DNA of 64,000 nucleotides from contig NW_020825288.1 in the NCBI RefSeq assembly GCF_003286085.1, positions 8,246,001 to 8,310,000 on the forward strand, given 5' to 3'. The first letter of the stretch is position 1. Each line of letters begins with the position of its first letter. A model generated the notes under the pieces. It was given only the letters and a program-made list of their open reading frames with translations, was not told where the DNA came from and ran no database searches. Origin of the DNA: Drosophila persimilis (lineage: Eukaryota > Arthropoda > Insecta > Diptera > Drosophilidae). Both the position numbers and the translations under genes were made by a program. Below, in pieces: positions 1-9,639 of the stretch.

Positions 1-1440
1 CATTACCAACATTAAATCAATGCTTTTCAACTAAACCGTCGATGAATTGAATGCAGTTACTCAAACCAGCTTCGGCGGGCCTGTTATTGTGCCGGAATCT
101 GTTATTTTCGTAGTTAAGGTTGTTTCTTCCCCACAGATTGTCCTTTCCAGGATTTCTCTTTAAAATAAATAGAATTGAATTTTTAACTGAATTCAAAGGC
201 GATCTGAGCTGTTGGCATAGATAGTGACAGTAGGGGTACTCTTAAAGGCTGTGTACTCTAGAACTGCGTCTTGGCGTCTTTTTTATACATATAAAAGCAT
301 AAGGGTCTATTTGTGGCAATAAGTTGGGTCCTTTTCGAATGCAGGTGCGTCTATTTGAAATATTCGAATATTTTTGCACCTTTCTGCCTATCAGATTCAA
401 AAAAGTTCGATTTGCCGCGCACCACTCGGTATATTTTTCAAATGAGACCGTATATTTCGGTGCTGTACTGTAAAAACTGGTTTTCGCAGCGCTCCCATGA
501 GGTGTTTTTTAGTGCTAAATGGTATTTTTGTCAATTATTAATTTAATTTTCAATGTTATATAGAAATCCAATAAAAGCAAGTATTTCGAATAGGCCAATC
601 ATGTGTAGAATTGATTCATCAATCGTATAAAATTGAGTGGGCATGGCTAAATGTTCCATATAGATAGTATTATTCAACGGAACAAAGAATATGAGAAATT
701 GGTCGTTTTTTTGCATCGAATTTCAATTCGCCGCAGTTCGCCGCATTTCGCCCCAATTCGCTTTGGCAACAATGAGTCTCATTCCATACACAAAAGTTGC
801 GGCAACATTTACTTGAAAACCGCATTTTAGTCAAAATAAAATATATTAAGGTAATTAAAAGAAGCAATCTTGTAGAAAATGCATTTATCTATGGGATAAA
901 GCTAAGTGGGCAAATCTATATAGCTTGAAATATAGGCAATACCCGATTCGCCGCAGTTTCGCTATTGCAACAATGAGTCCCATTCCATACACAAATGTTG
1001 CTAACTCTATGCACAAATGTTGCTAATTCCATGCACACATACCCTGGGGCAAATGGATGTTATAGAATTTTGAATACGTTTGTCTTCCAAGGCTCAGTAG
1101 GTATCAGGATCTACATAAATATATACAAGATACTAATATTGTACTTGAATATTTCTAAGGAATATCAATTTGAGAAAAGGTCTTTATAAATCACGTTTCA
1201 TCTTCATATAAAATTAACAAAATAGGGTATTCCAAGGCCTACACGCATCACAGTGACTCTTTTTTTTGTCGAACTTTTTCGTTTAACCCGTTTTTTACGT
1301 AAAATCCAATAAAAGCAAGGATTAAAACCTATCCAATCTTGTAGAAAATAGATTCATCAATCGTATAAAATTGTCTGGGCATGGCTAAATATTCTATATA
1401 TTTAGTAATATTCGACGGAAGATCAAAAACGAGGAAAATG
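1..1440. repeat. Non-coding flank with diverged dispersed-repeat copies
   Basis: No convincing coding region. Two stretches, about 565-690 and 1300-1440, are diverged copies of one sequence: both contain ATCCAATAAAAGCAAG, then GATTCATCAATCGTATAAAA, then GGGCATGGCTAAAT and a TATTCRACGGAA block. A weaker partial copy lies near 850-930. A second repeat pair, at about 715-805 and 945-1010, shares TTCGCCGCAGTT followed by CAACAATGAGTC and ATTCCATACACAAA. The end of the first family is seen again at about 23.86-23.98 kb. This looks like old, unnamed repeat DNA; I do not recognise the family. Confidence 0.55.
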
Positions 1441-1458
1441 TATAACATAACTTGAATT

Positions 1459-1534
1459 CGTCAGTATTTTAACGGTATTTTTTGGTATATTTCCGAGGGT
1501 CGGACCGTATATCGAAGCCTCCGCGGTCACACTG
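1459..1534 (+). promoter_or_regulatory. Dlc90F core promoter: Motif 6 + Motif 1
   Basis: TTTGGTATATTT at 1481-1492 is a perfect match to Drosophila core-promoter Motif 6 (KTYRGTATWTTT). A near match, GTCAGTATTTT, lies at 1460-1470. CGGTCACACTG at 1524-1534 is a perfect Motif 1 (YGGTCACACTR), the site bound by M1BP at constitutively expressed, dispersed-initiation promoters. Transcription probably starts just after 1524, leaving a 5' UTR of about 0.35 kb before the ATG at 1885. No TATA box is needed or seen. Confidence 0.7.
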
Positions 1535-1884
1535 CCGTATATTCCATTTTTTGCGTTGAATTTATCGTAAAGTCATTTATCGTAAATTTATTAATTAAAA
1601 GCAGCCAAAAGGTGAGCAGCAGCTCGAAATAATAAACTAATTCCACCTGCACACACTGTCCAGTGGTCCTAGAGTTTCCAGAGCAGATCGTAAAAAGTTC
1701 CTGCTGCTGTGACATTCAGACCCAACAAAACAAATAATATTTTATTTCATTTTATTTTCCACTCAAGGCGTCGACTACGAGACAAAAGCGCGCGCACAAC
1801 GAATAAAACAAACAAGCTAAATAAACAACATACAAGTTAAAAAAGACATTAGACTGATTTCGCAACTTGCACACTGAAGCAAAA

Positions 1885-2220
1885 ATGGATGACTCACGCG
1901 AAGAAAGCCAGTTCATAGTGGATGATGTGAGCAAGACGATTAAGGAGGCCATCGAGACCACCATCGGAGGTAATGCGTACCAGCACGACAAGGTGAACAA
2001 CTGGACCGGCCAGGTGGTGGAGAACTGCCTGACGGTGCTCACCAAGGAGCAGAAGCCCTATAAGTACATCGTCACGGCCATGATCATGCAGAAGAACGGA
2101 GCCGGACTGCACACGGCCAGCTCCTGCTACTGGAACAACGACACAGACGGCAGCTGCACAGTCCGCTGGGAGAACAAGACCATGTACTGCATCGTGTCCG
2201 TCTTCGGCCTGGCCGTTTAG
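1885..2220 (+). CDS. Dlc90F: Dynein light chain, Tctex-type
   Basis: Single-exon coding region of 111 residues, matching the length and sequence style of the Tctex1/DYNLT light chain. The start [14 protein letters not shown] and the end [10 protein letters not shown] are characteristic. The fold expected for the family is two N-terminal helices (about residues 10-55, including the [13 protein letters not shown] segment) followed by a beta-sheet that dimerises and binds the dynein intermediate chain (residues about 60-111, containing [22 protein letters not shown]). The role known for the family is cargo linkage in the cytoplasmic dynein motor. ATG 1885 is chosen over upstream reading because the context AAAAATGG is good and family members begin here. 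It is expressed from a Motif 1/Motif 6 housekeeping promoter. It converges with the Pol I subunit gene, 427 bp apart stop to stop. Confidence 0.95.
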
Positions 2221-2568
2221 ACGGGACTTGCGGATGCGGATGCCAACCAAGAAGCAACATAGAATTCACACAACTAACTACTAAGGGGGAGGGATTAACA
2301 AGATTGCCGCCGTAAATAAATTTTCCAGCACAGCACTCGGACACGGACAGTGAGACAACACGTACACACGGCCAGCCTACGGACCAGGACCAGGCCCCTA
2401 CAATGAATAATTAAAAGGAGTTACATACAACACTCAAACACGCAGGATAATAACCAATTCCAGCATTATGCTTTTTTTTCGTTTGGAGCACGCCATCGTG
2501 TTGGAGGTGTACGCGCCTAATGTTACTCAAGATATTCTTCAATTAAAGCCTAAATAATGTAATGTAAA

Positions 2569-2581
2569 AATAAACTTTATT
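2569..2581. terminator. Overlapping convergent poly(A) signals
   Basis: AATAAACTTTATT is a near-perfect inverted repeat: AATAAA on the + strand at 2569-2574 serves Dlc90F, and AATAAA on the - strand (2581-2576) serves the Pol I subunit gene. The two transcripts therefore almost certainly overlap by a few tens of bases at their 3' ends. Confidence 0.75.
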
Positions 2582-2647
2582 GTGACGACCTTGACAGGCC
2601 GGCCACCTAGAAGTTGTTTAATCGATGTCAAACAGGGTGTTCTACTT

Positions 2648-3918
2648 CTACTTCTTGCGTTGGAAGCGGCGGGATTTCGCCAAGGCCGGCACGGTGCTGG
2701 GCAGGCGCAGACTGAGCACATCCGAACGGGACTTGGGTCGGGCATTGACGATGTGGGCGTACGATTTGATGCGTTCCTTGGTGGTGCGTAGGGTGCGGGA
2801 GAGCACATTCACATCGACCTCGTGCTTGTCGCTGATGAGCAGAGCCAGCACAATGAAGTGGGTGAGCGCCTTCTCCGTGCTGTAATTGGTGCGGGTGCAG
2901 CTCTTGGCCACATTAGGGTCCGCAAAGCGGTGACGTATGTCGTTCTCGATCTTCTCCGTGATGCGGGACAGCTCCGCGCCCTTCATTTGTCGCGAGCGCA
3001 GTGCTATCAGCGACTGCAGGGCGTCCATGTAGATAATAAGCTTAATGTGCAGAAAGTCCTGCTTCGAGGCTATCTCCCTATCCTGGATGCGCTTGAGGCA
3101 AGTGCGAAGATACTCCGACTCAATTCTGCGGCGGGGAAAAGGCTGGTTACTCTGAGGTACAAATCTCCATTCGAATGATCTACTTACGGCAGCGCCTCCA
3201 GCGGTGTAGCGTACACCACCTTGGCCTCCTCATCTAGCCTCTCCAGCAAGTTGGCCGGCACCACGTCCTCCACGTCAAACACCTCACTGATCTTAGTGGC
3301 TGTTTTGTCAAACTTGGGCACTATGGTGGCCAAGTACTCCTCGTTGCTGGCACTCACGTCGGCCAGTGTCTTGTCCTCTTCGTCGTCGTTCTGTGGGGAG
3401 GCCTGCACTGTTTCGTCCAAATCTTGACGCACAACTTCCACATTGACCATCATCTTTTCGCGATTGTCCACGAGGCGCGAGGCCTTGCGACCTCCGTACT
3501 CCTTCAGGAGTTTCTTAGCAGCATGCTCCTTGGTAAGCATTGGTAAGACCTTCTGCTTCTCTTTCTGTTCCAGCTGCTGGTAGACGCTATTGGACAGCAG
3601 CGCCTGCTGAACGGGAATGATTTGCACCTTGTTTGTGCTCTTTTCGCGCAAGCAGATGTACGTGTCAAACTGCTCGTTATCCCGCACCTCCCCCGTGTAA
3701 AGTTGGTCGCCGGCAATGACCGCAGCGCGCTTCCGCTTATCCTTTCTACTCTCTACGATAGAGAAGTCGGCGGTGCCGCCCAAAGAGCCATTCTGAAATT
3801 TAACTGCCAAAACGTTGTTACTTCACACAGAGATACGGAGAACTTATGACTTACGCATTACGGGTTGTTCATCGTGATGATGGCGACAAACAGTCTCAAT
3901 AATGGTTTTATCATCCAT
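2648..3918 (-). CDS. Polr1E: RNA polymerase I subunit A49/PAF53-type (POLR1E)
   Basis: Three exons: 3855-3918, 3188-3803 and 2648-3125, joined over a 51-bp intron (3804-3854, GTAAGT...CAG) and a 62-bp intron (3126-3187, GTAAGT...CAG); total 385 residues. The protein starts MDDKTIIETVC and runs through LKFQNGSLGGTADFSIVE, typical of the A49/RPA49 family. The N-terminal half (about 25-115) corresponds to the beta-barrel that dimerises with A34. The C-terminal half (about 220-385, including ESEYLRTCLKRIQD and YMDALQSLIALRSRQMKG) corresponds to the tandem winged-helix region that binds rDNA promoter and stimulates elongation. An acidic linker (NDDEEDKT) separates them. It acts in the nucleolus in rRNA transcription. 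The start at 3918 is the first in-frame ATG, 64 bp before the first donor. A CACGTG box and a DRE lie just upstream. Confidence 0.9.
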
Positions 3919-3959
3919 TTTACTTTTATTTCAAGAATCAGTAAATAAATAAACCGCCG

Positions 3960-3990
3960 CACGTGTGAATTAGGGATGAACCTATCGATA
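3960..3990 (-). promoter_or_regulatory. Pol I subunit promoter: E-box CACGTG + DRE
   Basis: CACGTG at 3960-3965 lies 42 bp upstream of the Pol I subunit ATG (3918). TATCGATA, a perfect DNA replication-related element bound by DREF, lies at 3983-3990. E-box CACGTG is the Myc/Max site used in fly ribosome-biogenesis genes, and DRE is a common housekeeping core element. A TATA box is not seen. Confidence 0.65.
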
Positions 3991-6900
3991 AAATATATCG
4001 TTGGACCCACAGATATATACCAAAGTATACCTTTTAATTTTTTGAAATATACCGTAATTATGCCGATGAAAGTGAATTACATTAGTTTTGAGGAAAACTA
4101 AGCTTTTTTTTTATCTGTGATAAGCATAGGGGCCTCGTGACGGCCAAAAGTTGAGTTATGGTTGAATTTTAGTTGCGTTTGTTCGATTTTCCGAATATTT
4201 CAACCCTGTTCTGCATATCGTGTGAACTATCACCACTAGTAACAACAAAATCTGTCAGATCAAAAATCAAATTTTGGCGCGTAAAAAAAGGCTGACAGGC
4301 GTAGTGAGATTTTCAAGAATTCTATATTGTGTCAAACTCCAAAGCAGTTCCAAGTCTGACTTTGTTTATTATTATTATTTATTACTAGCTGTACCCTGCC
4401 ACGTTTCACTGCGGTGCAATTTGTGGTTACGCATGGATCAGGAAATGAGGAACAAAACACAGCAAACCTCTTACATCAGTTTAATTATGCAATACTTGGT
4501 GGTAGAAAATATTTTTTGGTTTGAGACTTATTCGCAAGCCGTGATTTCGATTCTTACCTGTTGCTGCACCCTGGAAACTTAGGCTGTTTCTTATTCGTAA
4601 CACCGAATGAAATCATTTGGAAACAGTTGGAGTCACTAATGGGGCAACATAATCCAGGTGTTTATGCCGCAAACTTTAATGCACCACAATGCTCACAAAC
4701 AACTCCCATTTGATTGATGCGAAAGAAAGGATGCGAAGCGTATTCAATTGTGCAATCGTATTGAAACGCTGCTCTATACAAATCACCTCTTGATGCCTTT
4801 CCCCTTGCGTGTTTTTCCGCGGTCGCGTTTCCGATTTCATATGTAAATATACATCTAGCCTATTACCATCCTGGGACTGCATTTTTTAATATAACCACAT
4901 TTCAGCTCAATCGGTGCAGGACTTTTCGATTGACTATAATAATAATAAAATAAATAGTTTCAAACCCATCCCATGTATCATAAAGGTTTTATTTTAATTT
5001 GTGATTAAACAAATAGCGTTACTGACAATTTTTGTTAAACTTTTGCAGATCATTCATTTAATCCCCTTGTCATGGTTAAACCAAAGTTATCAAAGTTAAA
5101 CCAGCTGTTAAGTGGTCATCACAAATTAAGCAAACTGTCCGAATTATATCAAATCGTCGAGAAAGTTTTGCGAATAACATGAGCACTTCCAGGAAAATTG
5201 CTCAGCCGCAAGTCCACTTCGAAAGTGCTGCCTGCCCCCTAAGCACACACGAACACACACCGACCTCCATAGTTGGAAAAAACACAGATATGTGTACTAC
5301 ATATGCATCTTGTAAATGCATAATGACCACCAAAACTAATTAATATGCATAACGGACTGGCTCCCGTAGTTGTGGTCTTCCGGGGCTCATTTAACTCTGA
5401 CTGAGGCTGGAATATCCGCCTGAGGAGGCGGCATCAACCAATTACCGTGTTGGCGTCAAGCTAGCCAACCCACCCTTCCACAATTTAGTCTGTCTCTGCT
5501 CCCATCAGACAACGCTTAGCATCAACATCCACATACGTGGAATCAGGGCACTCCTCAAAGTATGCTGTGACTTTTTGAGAGCTCGTCGAGTGCTCAAGTG
5601 TGTGTGGGTGTGTGTGGGGCTGTCAAAAGCGTTGAAGTATGTGTGAGAGCGTGTGTTTGCTGTCTAGGGAAATTTAGCAGACCTTAAATGACAGATTTAA
5701 GAGCGTTTTATTGGCACGTTTTCTCATGCTCTCATGTTTAGATTTTCCCTGCCAACTTTTCTAACTAAAACAAAACCGTTTGCTTAACTGAATCTGTACA
5801 TACGTTCATAACAGCAACAGAATTTTCCTGTGAATGGCACAGAATCAGTTAGTTGGAATTGTTTACAAAATAAGAATACAATGTTCAATGGACTGACTCT
5901 CGCAATATGCCATGTGCTATTTGCAATGCATAAATTATCATCTATTAAAAATGAAATTTTGTTTGAATAATAACCATGCATATTGCATATATTTTCTGCG
6001 CATTTCCATTAAGGTAAATCAATTTTCCCTAGAATTTTATAATTCCTGCTGTCCTCTTTAAATATCAAGTGATGTTGGTGGATAGTAAAATTATTCAACT
6101 TGCAGCTGGCCTTCATTTTCAGGCATCTCCTGGCACTCGACTGTTGAAAAATCAGCTAATTGTGGGATATTTGATGAAAAAACAGGTTTCTCAGGCTCAG
6201 GCTCAGGCTCTCCAGCAGTGCGCAGCCCTTTGAAGTGATTATTTAAATGGAAATCTTATTAGCCCGTCTGAAACAGCGACTGGCGGCAATATCTTGTAAA
6301 TCTCGAGGTCTGAGACCTTATTGATTCAACGACAAGCGGCGACAGGCAAAGAGCTAATGACGACAGGAAGTCAAAGGCACGACTGGCACGAGTACACGGG
6401 AGACCCATAGTCAGTGGGAGGCTATGTGTATGGCAGTCTCTATTATACTAATGCTATTAATATCACACCAGGAGCAGTCGTAATAGCCTTACAACCTTTC
6501 CCGGCAGCCCCAATGCCATGGCCATGGCGGAGTCTATGCAAAATATATTGCATTATGTTGGAAACCTAATAAACATACAGCAAACAAAGGCTAAAGTTCT
6601 GTTTGTTTTATTGTTGTAAAATATATATTTTTTAATATATCACAACTGCTTTTCCAGCCCCGTCCGTGAGCCAGGACCATAAACAGGAAGGCTCTAGTGC
6701 CAGCCATAAAAATCATGGGTCGAGCCATATATCTGATGGGCCTCCTCATCCATTTCTAGGCACTTTTATGTCCCACATGGCTGCAGTTAACCCCATGCCA
6801 GAGGCTCCATCATCTGCTCTCCACGTGATGCGAGTTCTTCTTTTTCCGTCTTGAGTTCTGCCGACTGCTCCATTGGGTGTCATCCAGCGAATGCACTGTA

Positions 6901-9000
6901 GGGTTTAAAGACTTAAAGCTTCCCAAATCTTTATAGATGATGCTTAAACATTTGTGGCTCTTGATTTCAACTGCTAATGGGCCTAATGGAGAGCTGTCTT
7001 CCTGCTTCAATGGCTCGGAAAGCAGCATTTAGTTAAATTCAATTCCTTTACCATCATTATCTGTGTACTCATACGTTTATCAACTTCTCTACATAATTAA
7101 ATGATGATTTCCGAATTTAATTATTAGCAAATTGAAATGTTGCAAATATGCGATTAATTTGCAGTTGATTGCATAGGCACATCGGGTATTTAGCTCCGAT
7201 CAGGTGTATGATTAAATAATTGGGTAAATAACATATGTGTAAAAACACAACTCGAATGAGTAGTAGAACCTTTAAGGGTAGGTATTTATAAATCCAACCG
7301 TACTCGAGATGTCAAAACAAATCATTTCTAATGAGTACAGGTCCTTCACCTCTCAGGGCACTCGTGTAGACAGCTGTCGATTTCTACATATATATTATCT
7401 ATGTACATATATGTGGCTGAACAGGTGTCCCAATGAAATTTAAGTGCATTGACAGCCGCTTGCTTTCGACACTCCTGCTCTGGGTGGCCCTTGCCATATT
7501 TTAGTTGCCCTTTGGGTGGGAGGGAAGGCCAGACAGCATTCTGCAGTAAATCAAATTGAATGGATTGTGGCAGGGTGCAGGTCAAATCGGACTTCTAATG
7601 AATCCGGCAGTGAACTTTGACCTAATTAAGGCCAGTCAATGGCCTGGAAAGCAGATTAAAAACTATAAGTAGCGGCAGCTTCTCGAGAAACAATCCGTAA
7701 GACTGAACGGAAATCGTCTGGACTCACTGAATGCTCGATGGTTTGGGTTGATAAATGGTCCGGCCTCAGGCTAATTAAAAAGGCAAGAGCACAGGTAACA
7801 CATCTCCCCCGTAATCGCATTAGACCACACACAAAGCAGCAGCAGAAGCAGCAGGCTGCCATCATTAGAAATGATTTAATGGCCTCCGGCAATGGAGGCA
7901 TACGTATTCCGCCATAATTCCTGGGTAATTCCTTTTTTGGCAGAAGCTTGTTAACTAATAACCTTAGAGCCTCTGCTCTCTCGGAATATAAATATTCTTA
8001 CCGAATGCTGTTGCCGACAATTCAAAGGACAAGATGTATTTCGTAATGCACAATTGTTTCCTAATAATTGGCTATAACTTCCGCCCACGTGGTGCTCAAC
8101 TCATTGAATCAAAATGGTTTGTTGCATGCATCACGCATACGCCCCGTGTTGACAGGTCAGCAATGGGGGCGTCACCATAAGAAACAACTGTGGCAGACAG
8201 AGTGGGGCCATTTCCGAATGCGAGTAGCATACTGAAACTGAAAATAGCAGCAGCTGGAAAGTTCCCATAATTTTCCAGGTCCGTGCTGCATACATTTCAT
8301 CCACAGCCAGGACAGCAGCCGCAGCCAGAGCTTCTAGTTGATGTTGTTATGTTGTTACCGGCTGCTATTGATCTTCCTACCCCTTTTGTTGACTCAGATG
8401 CTGCCTGAGTGCACTCTAAGGACGATAGAGCTCAGGTGGCAGGTGGAAAGCGAAAATGTAAAAATTGATTTGTTTCTGTACCTTTCCTTTGCAAAAATAA
8501 AAGGGAAGACCTTTTTGGGCCACTGACCCTGGCTAAAATGGGGAGGTCCTGAAAACTTTGCCCACAACATATACCCTTTAAAGACATAGTATCACCACCA
8601 ATAGCAGTATCACGATGATAGCGCCACATTTTAATTTAAAAGAAATTCAAAACCTCCTGTTTTGCAAGCAATCAATCAGGAACAAAATTACATGGAAAAT
8701 CAGAGGATAATTTATCCGTCCAAGGTCCAAGGATTAATCAAAAAAATGATAATTAAAGAAATAATATTCAATTTGTGGACACATAATTAACCCTCTAAGA
8801 CTATTTTCTAAAATAATAGAAGAAAATAATTCAAATAATTTTTTCTATAGTGAATTGCGGCTCCTGAACTCAAATATGTACTTAAAAAGAGTGTACAAGC
8901 TTTCGTTTACCTGTAAGGTGAGAAAAAGTGAATAAGTGCCTGTAGGCACTCTTGGGGCTCTGAGTATAAAAAAGTCATTTCCCAATAGCGAAGTTTAATT
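3991..9000. other. 5-kb gene-poor stretch
   Basis: I see no gene I can support here. A probable old element occupies about 4.36-4.96 kb (entered separately). The rest is AT-rich intergenic or intronic DNA with scattered short open frames lacking family character, a (CAGGCT)-type run at 6190-6212, and GT-rich tracts at about 5600-5650. It may hold enhancers, which cannot be called from one sequence. Confidence 0.5.
4360..4965. mobile_element. Candidate degraded element with AT-rich inverted ends
   Basis: The segment opens TTTATTATTATTATTTATTACTAG and then CTGTACCCTGCCACG. It closes with GTGCAGGACTTTTCGATTGA, then CTATAATAATAATAAAATAA. The two outer tracts are imperfect inverted repeats of each other. 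The opening TAGCTGTACCCTGCCACGTT plus a closing TTTCAGCTCAATCGGTGCAG is the arrangement seen at the ends of dispersed insect elements derived from non-LTR retroposons or small DNA elements. No intact coding region. The class is uncertain. Confidence 0.4.
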
Positions 9001-9630
9001 TTATTTATTTTTATGATACTCCGAAAAACAATTTTTGTTGGCTGAGCAACATAAATGCAGATTGCATTTAGTGCAAACGCACTGCGTTTGTGAAGTTTTA
9101 CAGTACTTGCACCATCTTCTTCCACTTTCTCGACCCAACCAGTCCGGAAAATGGTTTAGCTGGTCAAACCGCAAGTCCGATATTGGATGCTTAGATTTTT
9201 CACCTAGTTTGAGCACTAGTTTTGAAGGTCGCTGAGAGAGTGGAGACTGCATTCTCTGCTCTGTCAGACAGGATGGAGAATGGATTGTTCGTGAAGATCG
9301 ATTGTTGAAACCAGTGATTGGACGACCTGGATAGTTTTTGGTTTGAAATGCCACCAGACCAGCAGCAATCGATTCCCGAAAATCAGGGAGTTCGATCAGA
9401 TTGGTCGAGCATGCGTTCTCCTTTTCTATACGCCTGTATAAAACATAGGCGGGGAGAGGGAGTCCTGAACTAAAAGATGAGTACATTTCCGCGTCCACCC
9501 TTTGAAGTGCTTTGTGTGAATCTCTTTTAATGGGAGTGCAAATACCGCAGAGCCAGCCGGAAAGGCAAATTAAAATGTGTACACATTTATCGTTTAATTT
9601 GTTTACACTCGACGACCCAGCAGACTGCAC
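9001..9630 (-). pseudogene. piggyBac-type transposase, C-terminal remnant
   Basis: An open frame of about 209 codons with no ATG at its 5' end. The distal part ends in a cysteine-rich finger typical of piggyBac/PGBD transposases: CKYC, then CVCTKCNLHLCC, then CFSEYH. Upstream, AYVLYRRIEKENAC and IELPDFRESIAAGLV fit the helical segment following the third catalytic acidic residue in the DDE_Tnp_1_7 domain. The N-terminal 55 or so residues do not resemble the family and could be intron, since TTTTAG lies at the junction. The catalytic core (first two Asp motifs) is absent from the window. It is either a decaying 3' fragment or the last exon of a domesticated gene whose upstream exons are lost or unrecognised. 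Confidence 0.6.
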
Positions 9631-9639
9631 ACAACAACT

